From contig OX638355.1 in NCBI GenBank assembly GCA_951813285.1, positions 3,305,136-3,369,135 of the forward strand: DNA of 64,000 nt, read 5' to 3'. Positions 51,330 through 60,569 of this stretch are shown here, in pieces (the first letter of the stretch is position 1; each line of letters opens with the position of its first letter). The stretch is from Terriglobia bacterium. Its GTDB lineage: Bacteria; Acidobacteriota; Terriglobia; Versatilivoradales; Versatilivoraceae. The notes beneath the pieces are model-generated. The model was not told the DNA's origin. It worked only from the letters and a program-made list of their open reading frames with translations, and searched no databases. Made by a program: the position numbers and the translations under genes.

Positions 51330-53907
51330 CCAAATTCAACAGGGTACTGCTAATGCCAACCCAGATGGCTGCTTGTTGGCGGTCGATGCCTTCCACCCCT
51401 TGGGGAGGGAAGAGCGCATCAACCTGATTGGGATTCTGTTCCAGCGCGATCGCGCTGCGCTTGTAATACTCAATCAAACGGTGATTTTCACTGGCGGTGG
51501 GAGAGCGGGCAAGACAAAGCCGAAACGCATGATCAATCTGCGCTTCGAAGCTGCCCGGAGCTTCCCGCAAGACTCTGGTGGCGAGAGCCTGGGCGGCTTC
51601 GACGAACACGGGGTCGTTTAGGAGGTTCAACGCCTGCAACGGAGTCGTCGATCGTTGTCTCCGGCTGCACACGGTCAGGGAGTCGGGAGAGTCAAAGGCA
51701 ACAAGCTGGGGGTATGGCCCCGTTCGTTTGAAGTAGATATAGAGGCCCCGCCGATACCGGTCCTTTCCCTGGCTCTCGTTCCATTGATTTTCATAGGCCA
51801 GTTCTCCGACGGAGGGAGGCTGGGGTGGATAGATGCTTGGGCCGCCGACAGCTGGATCGAGCAGGCCGCTAACCGAGAGTGCCGAGTCACGAATCAGTTC
51901 GGCCGGCAAGCGAAGTCGGTTCTGTCGCGCCAACAATCGGTTGTCGGGGTCGCGGCCTTGCAGTGGTTCTCTTACCCGTGAGGACTGGCGGTAGGCCGCC
52001 GACTCGACCATCAGTTTCAACATCTTCTTCGTATCCCAATTGGTGGCTACGAATTCGCTCGCCAGCCAATCCAGAAGTTGTGGATGCGAGGGAGGGTCAC
52101 CACGCAGTCCGAAGTTTTCCGACGTCTTTACCAGACCGGTCCCGAAAAGTTCCTGCCAGAGCCGGTTGACGGTGACCCGCGCCACAAGGGGGTTTTCCGG
52201 AGACACCAGCCATCGGGCCAACCTGAGGCGGGGCGGTTCGGGGCCAGTTGGCAGAGGCGGCATGACGGCGGGAGTGTTGGTGTGTACTTCCGGCCCCGGT
52301 TGACGGTAGTTGCCTCGAATCAGCAGATGACTCTTGGGTGGGTTGAGGTCTTCCGTCATGGTCTGAGCTTCGCTTAACGCCGGATATTTCTCCGAGAGGG
52401 ATTTCAGCTTGTCTCGGAGTTCCTTGAACTTCAACTCCTTGACGCGCTCCTCGCCGGCGACGATGCCGTACCACTTGAGGAAGTGGTCCGTCATTCGATC
52501 CCGTTGTTTCCAGGTTCGCCTGGAAGGCACCAGTCTCAGGATATCCTGCCCCCCATCGAAATCGACCGCCAGGATCTCCCACGCAAGTATCCAGTCGCCT
52601 CCCGCATTGGGGTTGTTGGCAGCCTCCAAAGTGTTCTTTTCCCACTCTCCTTGCAGGCCCGCCACCTTGTATTGGGCCAGCAACTCCCGTCGTTTTCGAT
52701 CGTATTCGGGTTTGCCCCTCAGGTAGGGACCCATCTCGCCCGCCAGCGGAGCCTCAATGTTGACCTCCACAGCACTATTGAAGAAAGCGAAGAGTTGATA
52801 GTAGTCCCTTTGGCTGATGGGGTCGTATTTGTGATCGTGACAGCTCGCGCAACCCAGGGTTAAACCCAGCCAGACCGTGCCCAGAGTGTCGGTGCGGTCC
52901 ATGACGCGCTCGATACGCAGCATCTCCAGGTCCATTCCCCCTTCCCGGTTGGTGAGCGTGTTGCGGTTGAATCCTGTAGCCACCTTCTGCTCGATGGTGG
53001 GGTGGAGAATCAGGTCGCCGGCGAGCTGCTCGATGGTGAATTGGTCAAACGGCAGGTTGCTGTTGAATGCCTCAATCACCCACTGGCGATAGCGCCAGGC
53101 GTTGGGTCTGGGGCCATCAGTCTCATAGCCGTCACTGTCGGCGTAACGGGCCAGGTCGAGCCAGTGACGGGCCCACTTCTCTCCGTAGTGTTCGGAGTCC
53201 AGGAGCTGGTCCACCATGCGCTCGTAGACGTCGGTGTGGCCAGCGCCCGGGAATCGGCTGGTGCCGACACGAGACGGCGGTAGCCCGACCAAGTCCAGAC
53301 TGAGTCGCCTGATCAAAGTGCCGGGCTCAGCCTCGGGCGAGGGTTCAATGTCCTGAGCCTCCAGCTTGGCAAGAACAAAGGCGTCAATCGGATTTCTTGG
53401 CCAGGAAGTGTTCTCGACCTCAGGAACCGGGGGCCTTACCACGGGGAGGAAGGCCCAATGGATGTCGGCCTTACGGGCCCTTCCGCTGTTTGACGGATCC
53501 GAGGTCGCTACTTCCGGCCAGTGGGCGCCCTGATCAATCCAATCCCGAAGCAGGCCGACCTGGCGGGAAGTGAGACTCTTGCCACTCAGGGGCATTCGGA
53601 GGCCTGGTGTGGTGCCGGTCACTAGGTGGATCAGTCGGCTGCCACTACTGTTTCCGGGTCGGATGACAGGGCCGGAGTCGCCTCCGTCCAGGGCTGCCTT
53701 GCGTTGGTCCAGGCGCAAGCCCCCGCTCTGCTTGGTGCCCGCGTGGCACGAAAAACAGTGGTGTCTCAGGATGGGTGCAATGTCGTTGGTGAAACGGACT
53801 TGCTTATTTGAAGACGGGGACGGACTTGCCGCCGGTTTAGCAGTCGTTTGGTCGGTGCTTGTACCCAGAAGCAGAATACACGCCGCGATGACCCCTTGAA
53901 TGGTCAT
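51307..53907 (-). CDS. PSCyt1-DUF1549-DUF1553 (PSD1) cytochrome-containing protein
   Basis: About 866 aa from ATG 53907. A signal peptide (MTIQGVIAACILLLGTS) precedes a cytochrome-like domain with one haem motif (HHCFSCHAG), then DUF1549 (WPRNPIDAFVLAKLEAQDIE, WARHWLDLARYADSDGYE, LGLTLGCASCHDHKYDPIS, a second CxxCH) and DUF1553 (VARVTVNRLWQELFGTGLVK, RGLYIYFKRTGPYPQLVAFD, TPLQALNLLNDPVFVEAAQA). The family is typical of Planctomycetota and some Acidobacteriota. Electron transfer coupled to its DUF1501 partner is suspected, but the substrate is unknown. An upstream in-frame start at 54078 is less likely because it buries the signal peptide. Confidence 0.9.
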   Translation of the reverse strand: MTIQGVIAACILLLGTSTDQTTAKPAASPSPSSNKQVRFTNDIAPILRHHCFSCHAGTKQSGGLRLDQRKAALDGGDSGPVIRPGNSSGSRLIHLVTGTTPGLRMPLSGKSLTSRQVGLLRDWIDQGAHWPEVATSDPSNSGRARKADIHWAFLPVVRPPVPEVENTSWPRNPIDAFVLAKLEAQDIEPSPEAEPGTLIRRLSLDLVGLPPSRVGTSRFPGAGHTDVYERMVDQLLDSEHYGEKWARHWLDLARYADSDGYETDGPRPNAWRYRQWVIEAFNSNLPFDQFTIEQLAGDLILHPTIEQKVATGFNRNTLTNREGGMDLEMLRIERVMDRTDTLGTVWLGLTLGCASCHDHKYDPISQRDYYQLFAFFNSAVEVNIEAPLAGEMGPYLRGKPEYDRKRRELLAQYKVAGLQGEWEKNTLEAANNPNAGGDWILAWEILAVDFDGGQDILRLVPSRRTWKQRDRMTDHFLKWYGIVAGEERVKELKFKELRDKLKSLSEKYPALSEAQTMTEDLNPPKSHLLIRGNYRQPGPEVHTNTPAVMPPLPTGPEPPRLRLARWLVSPENPLVARVTVNRLWQELFGTGLVKTSENFGLRGDPPSHPQLLDWLASEFVATNWDTKKMLKLMVESAAYRQSSRVREPLQGRDPDNRLLARQNRLRLPAELIRDSALSVSGLLDPAVGGPSIYPPQPPSVGELAYENQWNESQGKDRYRRGLYIYFKRTGPYPQLVAFDSPDSLTVCSRRQRSTTPLQALNLLNDPVFVEAAQALATRVLREAPGSFEAQIDHAFRLCLARSPTASENHRLIEYYKRSAIALEQNPNQVDALFPPQGVEGIDRQQAAIWVGISSTLLNLDEFITRE

Positions 53908-54426
53908 GGGTGATTGAGCTGGCGAGACCGATCTTCCCGCAGAATGATCGGTGGCGGCACCCCCGGATGGCCTGCGGAAAGCCGGGTCTCCATATAGTAG
54001 ACTAGGGCCGACAACAATCCATGTAGCCTGGAACAGCCTAAGGATAATTCGCCGCCGGATTTTCGTCAACTCCCGCAAGTCTATGCGGGAGAGGTTCGGC
54101 GCGAGTCACTGACGTCCAGGTTGCACCGACGTTCGCTCGACAAGTCATCGCATTGATAAATGGCCGGTGGCCGACCTAAAACCCAAATCTACTCTCGAAG
54201 CCGCACAGATCCATTGGCGTTGACCCCAAGTAGGCGTTCATGTCACACTCGGATGGATTCCTCAATTACTCGATTGACGCGTGGCGTTTCGTAACACGGT
54301 TGCTCGTCCTGAAGCAACTGTGGTTCGGTGCGGCTCGCAAGGGGCCGGCGCCCATTTGTGCCGCACGACATATCCGGTTCAGATGGAGTCGATGAGCCCG
54401 AGCTTCCAAGGAGGTGTCGAAATCCA
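53908..54426. other. Long divergent intergenic region
   Basis: About 520 bp between divergent genes. It contains a short hairpin CCCGCA-N6-TGCGGG (54072-54089) and, on the minus strand, a TACTAT/TATATG -10-like stretch near 53994-54002 for the DUF1553 gene. Nothing else was recognised. Confidence 0.45.
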
Positions 54427-55191
54427 ATGAGAGTCAAACCATTCAAAAGTGCGACAATCCTGGCACTTGGAGCAGCGACCCTATGGGCGGCTGATCCCTG
54501 GGAGAAGAAAGACTTCAGCCAATGGGGTGAAAAAGAGATTCGGAAGGTGCTAACCGATTCCCCGTGGTCCCAGAGCGCTAACGTCAAATCCGGCTACCTG
54601 GGTTCCATTGGCGGTGGAGCGCCGTTAGGTCGAGTCTCGGAGGGATCCGTTACCCGTGGAGGGGGACAGGTGGCGGGTGCGCGGTCGACGGCCGGGGACG
54701 CTCCGAGTGGGGGCGGTGGCAGCGTGAGGCGAGGGGTCGGCAGCGGCGACCGGCTGCCGCCGCGAACCCGCGTGCTCATTCGATGGGTGAGCGCGCTACC
54801 GGTGAAACGCGCCATGGTGAAGCAACGATTCGGCTCAAACCCGATCGGTCCGGAGGGCCTAGCGTACCTGGACCGGGAAGAGACTCACTACCGGATCTCC
54901 GTTGTGGGATTGCCGCGCCAACTGGTTCCGGGGCCCGATGACGCTGAGGGCCAGGCTAAATTAAAGCAAATCATTTTCCTGAAGAGGAAGAACAAGAAAG
55001 ACATCTATCCAGAGGTTGTGGATGTGCGACCTCAGCAACGAGCAGCCGTTGTTTATGCTCAATTTCCACGAACGGACGCCGTGACTTTGGATGACGGCCG
55101 GGTCGAGTTGGTGATGAATTTCAAGGCGACCAAGGTCAAACGGAAGTTCAAGCTCAAGGACATGGTGTTCGAAGGGCGGCTGGAGTTGTAG
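54427..55191 (+). CDS. Hypothetical secreted protein with Gly-rich insert
   Basis: 254 aa. A signal peptide (VKPFKSATILALGAATLWA) is followed by a conserved-looking WEKKDFSQWGEKEIRKVLTD-SPWSQ motif, then a Gly/Ser/Arg-rich stretch at about 60-110 and a C-terminal domain (VLIRWVSALPVKRAMVKQRF, QIIFLKRKNKKDIYPEVVDV, RVELVMNFKATKVKRKFKLK). I have no name for the family; the W-x3-DF-x2-W...SPW pattern recalls short acidobacterial secreted proteins of unknown role. AAGGAGG lies 12 nt before the ATG. About 260 bp follow before the next gene, with nothing recognised in them. Confidence 0.68.
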   Translation: MRVKPFKSATILALGAATLWAADPWEKKDFSQWGEKEIRKVLTDSPWSQSANVKSGYLGSIGGGAPLGRVSEGSVTRGGGQVAGARSTAGDAPSGGGGSVRRGVGSGDRLPPRTRVLIRWVSALPVKRAMVKQRFGSNPIGPEGLAYLDREETHYRISVVGLPRQLVPGPDDAEGQAKLKQIIFLKRKNKKDIYPEVVDVRPQQRAAVVYAQFPRTDAVTLDDGRVELVMNFKATKVKRKFKLKDMVFEGRLEL

Positions 55192-55448
55192 GCTGTGGAA
55201 GCGGACGGCCCGGCAAAGCCGGTCGAGAGAACCTGCACGGAGGGGCTTCGGCGGACTGGCCCGCATGTCTCGCCAGAGGGGCATTGAACGTTCGCATTTC
55301 TGCCTTCAGGGCGACGCGGTGACCAATGCGGCCGAGATTCACCCTCTGTTTGCAAGTGCCGGGTAGTCCAGGATTTTCCCAACCGGAATTGATGGCTTCG
55401 GGGAGACGATGTCGCCCTGGGAGCTGTTTCCTGGTCAATTGATTCCCC

Positions 55449-57149
55449 ATGATCTTGCCACGAACCCAGGTTCTCGTCGTTTCCTGTTTGTGGCTTGGTC
55501 ACCTTTTGATGGAAGCGCTCCCGACATCCGCGCCGATCACCTTCGAGGAAGTCGGCACGGAACGGGGGCTGGATTTCAGGCTGGAGCACCACCCGACAAT
55601 TTCCAAGAATCTGATCGAAACCATGGGTGGTGGGTGCGCCTTCCTGGACTACAACCGCGATGGCCTGCTGGATATCTATCTGGTCAACGGGGCGCGGATC
55701 CTCTCAAGCGAAAAGCGCCTGGCCAAAACAGGACCCAGGTATTGGAATCGTCTTTTTCGAGGCGATGCAACCGGGAACTTCGTGGATGTTACCGAGAGTG
55801 CCGGCGTCCGGGGAAGCGGTTACGGGCTGGGCGTGGCCGTGGGAGATTACGATAACGACGGATTCCCCGATATTTTCGTCACCAACTATGGCTTTAACGA
55901 GTTGTTCCGGAATCAAGGGGACGGGACTTTTGTGGAAGTTGGTCGCGAAGCTGGGGTAACCGCCGGGGCATGGTCCACGAGCGCCGCCTTTTTTGATTTT
56001 GATCGGGATGGAGACCTGGACCTTTATGTAGCCCGTTACGTCAATTGGTCCTTTGATCACAATCCCCATTGCGGCCGACCGAGCTTGCGAGAGTATTGTG
56101 CTCCCAGTGCCTACAAAGGCGTGCCGGATCTATTGTTTCGAAATAATGGGGACGGCACCTTCAACGATGTTTCCGAGGCTATGGGCATTCGGAGCAGGGG
56201 CAAGGGCCTCGGAGTTGCCGTGGAAGACTATGACAGAGACGGCTGGATCGACATTTTTGTCGCCAATGACGGGGTGCCGTGCTTTCTCTTCAGAAATCAG
56301 CAGGGCCGCGGTTTTGAAGAAGTCGGGCTTCTGTCGGGCGCCGCCCTCAATCAACATGGCATGCCCTTCGCAGGCATGGGAGTGGACTTTGCCGATGTCA
56401 ATCACGACGGTTGGCCCGATATTTTTGTAACCGCCCTCTCTCTGGAGGGATACGTCTTCTTTCGAAACATGGGAAACGGTGGTTTTCTGGACATCTCGAC
56501 CCGAACGGGCATCATGAGAGCCAGTTATCGTTTGACCGGCTGGGGAACCAAGCTGGTGGATTTCAACAACGACGGCCAGCGAGATATCCTGGTAGTCAAC
56601 GGTCATTTCAACGATAACGTGGCGCAGATGGTTCGCATGCTGGGAACGGTCAGCTATCCGCAGCCGCTACTGTTGTTGCAGAACCGGGGAGCCTCCTTTG
56701 TCGATGTCTCCGATCATGCCGGACCGGTCTTCTCCGAAAAATGGATTGCCAGAGGCGCGGCGTTCGGGGATTACAACAACGACGGTCGAATTGATGTCCT
56801 GGTGACTCACCTGGGGGGGAGACCACTGCTGCTGGAGAACCGGTCGTACATCAAGAACTTCCATTGGATCGGACTTGACTTGATGGGCACTACCGGCAAT
56901 TCAGAGAGCGTAGGCGCGCTGGTCACGGTGACCGACAATTCCGGAAAGAGCCAGTATTACCGGGTGAGTCGCGCCGGCAGTTACCTCTCATCCAATGACA
57001 AGAGACTCATTGTCGGGTTGGGGCAGGACCGTTTGGACCGGGTGGAAGTGACTTGGCCTTCCGGCCGAAAGCGGCAATGGTCCGACTTGACGATGAACAC
57101 CTTCCACACTCTCAAGGAACCTGACAGCAATGATGAAGCGGCGAACTGA
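55449..57149 (+). CDS. CRTAC1-like FG-GAP/ASPIC-UnbV protein
   Basis: 566 aa, secreted (LVVSCLWLGHLLMEALPTSA). The FG-GAP beta-propeller has loops DYNRDGLLDIYLVN, DYDNDGFPDIFVTN, DFDRDGDLDLYVAR, DYDRDGWIDIFVAN, DVNHDGWPDIFVTA, DFNNDGQRDILVVN and DYNNDGRIDVLVTH. The ASPIC/UnbV C-terminus includes LDRVEVTWPSGRKRQW. Its 3' end overlaps the next TPR gene by 20 nt, so the two are probably translated together. Second of three CRTAC1 proteins in the window. Confidence 0.88.
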   Translation: MILPRTQVLVVSCLWLGHLLMEALPTSAPITFEEVGTERGLDFRLEHHPTISKNLIETMGGGCAFLDYNRDGLLDIYLVNGARILSSEKRLAKTGPRYWNRLFRGDATGNFVDVTESAGVRGSGYGLGVAVGDYDNDGFPDIFVTNYGFNELFRNQGDGTFVEVGREAGVTAGAWSTSAAFFDFDRDGDLDLYVARYVNWSFDHNPHCGRPSLREYCAPSAYKGVPDLLFRNNGDGTFNDVSEAMGIRSRGKGLGVAVEDYDRDGWIDIFVANDGVPCFLFRNQQGRGFEEVGLLSGAALNQHGMPFAGMGVDFADVNHDGWPDIFVTALSLEGYVFFRNMGNGGFLDISTRTGIMRASYRLTGWGTKLVDFNNDGQRDILVVNGHFNDNVAQMVRMLGTVSYPQPLLLLQNRGASFVDVSDHAGPVFSEKWIARGAAFGDYNNDGRIDVLVTHLGGRPLLLENRSYIKNFHWIGLDLMGTTGNSESVGALVTVTDNSGKSQYYRVSRAGSYLSSNDKRLIVGLGQDRLDRVEVTWPSGRKRQWSDLTMNTFHTLKEPDSNDEAAN

Positions 57150-58359
57150 TGGCTGCATTCCGGTGATAGGCCAAGCACTCTGCTGGTTGACGTGGGCCTT
57201 CTTGGCGACCGCACTATGGTCGGCGGACGAGAACGCGTTAAACGAAGACCTGGGAGAAAAGATAAGGAAAAGGGTGGCAGCCCAGGGATTTGAAAGGGTG
57301 GAGGAAGAACTGAACCTGGCCTTGAAGGCCGACGGTCCCGGTAGAGAGATTATAGAATCCCTGGCACACTTCTACTTGATGGGGAAGAGTCCCGACAGGG
57401 TCGTCCTGCTTGCCAGTCGGATCGCGGATGATGCCGAAGGCTTAGCCCTGCGGTTGGCCTCGATTCTGGCTCGCGGAGGATTCCGGAAGCAGGCGGATGA
57501 ACTCCTGGTGTTGTTTCTGTCGAGACGGCGTGGCTTTTCCTGGAATCTGACTTCCTACCGAGCGACTCTTTTCAACCAGGCCGGTCGTCACGACCGGGCA
57601 ATCGCGCTCCTCAAGGATACGCCCAGGGCGCTCGCCAATGAGCCGAGACGCCACTACCTGATGGGCATCGCCTATCGAGGGCTGGGCAGGCCCGCCACGG
57701 CCTTGGATCACATCCGGACTGCCCTCGAGCTGGAATCCCATCCAGACTATGTTTTCACGCAGGGGCTGCTGTTACTTTCCCTGGACAGGCCTGGCCAAGC
57801 CGACCATGTATTCCGGCAGGGGAGGGAGCGGTTTCCCCAATCGGCCCAGCTGCATTTCGGACATGCCAGGGTCTACTCTGCAGTCGGCGATTTCTACAGG
57901 GCCAAGGCCTTGCTGAAAAGGGCCGTAGAGCTGGAACCCGGCCACGGCAAGTCCCACACTTTCCTGGCGCGAATGTTCTACCTGGTGGGGGACTGGGACT
58001 CGTTTCCTGCGGCGATTGCAAAGGCCATCGAGTTGGAACCCACCTATTATCTGGCTTGTTACTATTACGGCCAACTGCTTCTGATGAACGGTGGAGACGG
58101 CCATCAGGAGAAGGCCCTGGAATTCTTCAGGCGTTCGGTCCGATCCAACCGGAACTTTACCGCCGGATATATAGCCAGCGGCCAGATTATGGCCGATCAG
58201 GGGAGTTGGAAAGAGGCACTGGACTATTATCGGCGGGCTGCCGAGACGGGAAGCCAAGGGCATCGGGTCCATTATTTGATGGCCCAGGCCTATCGTGCCC
58301 TTGGGCAAGTGGAGGAGGCGGAGAGGAGCCTGAAAAAGACGGGCCTCATATTGCCTTGA
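57130..58359 (+). CDS. Secreted TPR-repeat protein
   Basis: 409 aa. Signal peptide (CIPVIGQALCWLTWAFLATA) and about eight tetratricopeptide repeats, for example HYLMGIAYRGLGRPATALDH, LHFGHARVYSAVGDFYRAKA and HYLMAQAYRALGQVEEAERS. It is probably a periplasmic scaffold for the flanking CRTAC1 proteins, to which it is coupled by a 20-nt overlap. The enzymatic role is unknown. Start ATG-ATG with AAGGAA about 11 nt upstream. Confidence 0.85.
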   Translation: MMKRRTDGCIPVIGQALCWLTWAFLATALWSADENALNEDLGEKIRKRVAAQGFERVEEELNLALKADGPGREIIESLAHFYLMGKSPDRVVLLASRIADDAEGLALRLASILARGGFRKQADELLVLFLSRRRGFSWNLTSYRATLFNQAGRHDRAIALLKDTPRALANEPRRHYLMGIAYRGLGRPATALDHIRTALELESHPDYVFTQGLLLLSLDRPGQADHVFRQGRERFPQSAQLHFGHARVYSAVGDFYRAKALLKRAVELEPGHGKSHTFLARMFYLVGDWDSFPAAIAKAIELEPTYYLACYYYGQLLLMNGGDGHQEKALEFFRRSVRSNRNFTAGYIASGQIMADQGSWKEALDYYRRAAETGSQGHRVHYLMAQAYRALGQVEEAERSLKKTGLILP

Positions 58360-58506
58360 AGGTCGGGGTCCAAAACTGCGGAAGCGACACCGGGGAGTAA
58401 TTGAGTCGTTGGAAGAATGAGCGGTCCGTCTGTGGTGACATTACCTTTTGCCAACACCCGGAACGGTTCCCGAGGGCGCAAGGTCCATTGCCATGAGCAG
58501 GAATCC

Positions 58507-60336
58507 ATGAATCCAAGCAGAGCTCTGATGGCCGTAATGCTCTTCCTTCTTCTGCTGAGTGCCGCAGTGCTGCCGACCGGCTGGCCGGCGGGATCTCCAG
58601 GTGGCTTTGCGCACATGTTGCAGCGCAGCAACATTGATTTCACTCATTCATTCATCGATCGGGAGACAGGCAGCGTCTGGAAGTTGAACCAATACGATCA
58701 CGGCTCCGGCGTGCTTGTGGCTGACGTGAACCAGGATGGCCGTGATGATGTCTATTTTCTCAATTTTGTGGGAAACAACGGGTTGTGGATCAATCGGGGC
58801 GACGGTACTTTCGAAGATGCCACCCAGGCCGCGGGTGTGGAAATGGCGACGGTCATTAGCGTAGGCGGCGCGTTCGGTGATTTCGACAATGATGGGGACC
58901 CGGACCTTTACGTGACCTCTTACCGTGGAGGCAACCGGCTTTTCCGCAACCGTGGTGATGGAACATTCGAAGATGTGACCTCCGATGCCGGTGTGGGATA
59001 TTCCGGCCATTCCAGCGGCGCCACTTGGTTTGATTACGACAATGACGGAATGCTGGACTTGTATGTTTCCAACATCGGAGCCTTCACCATCGACACCATC
59101 GTCGAGCAGGCCGGTTATTACGTTGGTTTCTTTCTGCCGTTTCCGGATATGGCTCGAACCTATGACAGAAACCGGGGCGAAGAGAACCTGCTTTTCCGCA
59201 ATCTGGGAGAAGGGAAATTCATCCAGGTGGCCGAAAAGGCGGGGGTGGCCACTGCCGGCTGGAATGGCGACAGTTCCGTGGCAGACATAGACGGTGACGG
59301 GTGGCAGGATCTGTATGTGACCGATATGTTCGGTCCTGACAGCCTCTACCGTAACCTGGGCAACGGAGCATTCGAGGAGGTCACCGATGCTCTATTGGAA
59401 CGGACGAGTTGGGGGGCGGTGGGAGCCCGGTTCTTTGACGCCAACAACGACGGCCGTCCCGATCTCTACGTGGTCGATATGCATTCCGACATGTGGATGT
59501 CCCAGACTTGGAAGGGTAGTCGGCAGAAGATGGAAGAGGCCACGGACAGGTTCACCTTGGGCTTCGCCAAAGCCAAGTTTCCCACCCCTTTTGGTCCGCA
59601 GGCGGGAGACGAGGATATCGCGGGAGATTTTTCGAAGATTCCTCATCCGGACGTTCTCTATGGAAACAGCTTCTTTCTGAATCGGGGAAACGATCGATGG
59701 ACGGAGTTGTCGGACAGGGCGAACCTGGAGACCTTCTGGCCCTGGGCTGTAGTCAACGGCGATCTGGACGACGATGGCTGGCAAGACATCTTTGTTGCCT
59801 CAGGGATGGGGTATCCCTACTACTACTGGCCCAACCGGCTCTTCAGAAATGGAGGGGATGGTATATTTGAGGAAGTGGTCCGCAAGTGGGGTATTGAGCC
59901 GGTGCCGGGAGGGCGTTACCTGAACCGGGAGATTCAAGGGACGCCGATGTGCCGCAGCTCCCGATCGGCTGCTTTTCTGGACCATGATGGAGACGGCGAC
60001 CTCGACATCGTCGTTGCCAATTTCAACCACGAACCCTACTTGGTGCAAAACAATCAATCCAGCGGCAACCATTTGAATTTGAAACTGGTGGGGCGCACCA
60101 TCAACCGCGACGCCGTGGGTTCTCGGGTAGAGCTGTTTGCCGGAGATATGCGCCAGGTTCAGTGGGTAACGGGGGCCAGCGGATACTTGTCCCAAAGCAC
60201 GCTCAATGTCCACTTCGGGCTTGGAGATCGGAAGTCGGTGGATCGCCTGGTGATCCATTGGGCCCCGGGAAAAGTCCAAGACATCTCGGGACCCGACACC
60301 GATCGACTCCTGATCCTGACGGAACCGGATGGCTAA
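58507..60336 (+). CDS. CRTAC1-like FG-GAP/ASPIC-UnbV protein
   Basis: 609 aa from ATG 58507, with AGGA about 6 nt upstream. Signal peptide (LMAVMLFLLLLSAAVLPTGW), FG-GAP loops (DVNQDGRDDVYFLN, DFDNDGDPDLYVTS, DYDNDGMLDLYVSN, DIDGDGWQDLYVTD, DANNDGRPDLYVVD, DLDDDGWQDIFVAS, DHDGDGDLDIVVAN) and C-terminal ASPIC/UnbV (VDRLVIHWAPGKVQDI). It is longer than its neighbour because of an inserted loop around the WMSQTWKGSRQKME region. Third member of the CRTAC1-TPR-CRTAC1 cluster. Convergent with the sialidase; 233 bp between them show nothing. Confidence 0.88.
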   Translation: MNPSRALMAVMLFLLLLSAAVLPTGWPAGSPGGFAHMLQRSNIDFTHSFIDRETGSVWKLNQYDHGSGVLVADVNQDGRDDVYFLNFVGNNGLWINRGDGTFEDATQAAGVEMATVISVGGAFGDFDNDGDPDLYVTSYRGGNRLFRNRGDGTFEDVTSDAGVGYSGHSSGATWFDYDNDGMLDLYVSNIGAFTIDTIVEQAGYYVGFFLPFPDMARTYDRNRGEENLLFRNLGEGKFIQVAEKAGVATAGWNGDSSVADIDGDGWQDLYVTDMFGPDSLYRNLGNGAFEEVTDALLERTSWGAVGARFFDANNDGRPDLYVVDMHSDMWMSQTWKGSRQKMEEATDRFTLGFAKAKFPTPFGPQAGDEDIAGDFSKIPHPDVLYGNSFFLNRGNDRWTELSDRANLETFWPWAVVNGDLDDDGWQDIFVASGMGYPYYYWPNRLFRNGGDGIFEEVVRKWGIEPVPGGRYLNREIQGTPMCRSSRSAAFLDHDGDGDLDIVVANFNHEPYLVQNNQSSGNHLNLKLVGRTINRDAVGSRVELFAGDMRQVQWVTGASGYLSQSTLNVHFGLGDRKSVDRLVIHWAPGKVQDISGPDTDRLLILTEPDG

Positions 60337-60569
60337 CAGGGCTGGCTTTCAGGCTGAATTGGGGAATTTCCTCTCAAGCGGGACTGATCTTGGTGGCCGG
60401 ATCGAATTGAATTCAGGCGGCGAGTGGTCGGCATTTCTCACGAGGTCGCGGGGTGCATGATGAGGACATTTGATCTGCAGTATCTTACCAGCCCTTTTTT
60501 GAATTCTTCCGGCAATAACCCTTGCTGGGTGGGTCGTCGCTGGTCCTTTCCTCTGGGCTCGCCAGTGTT

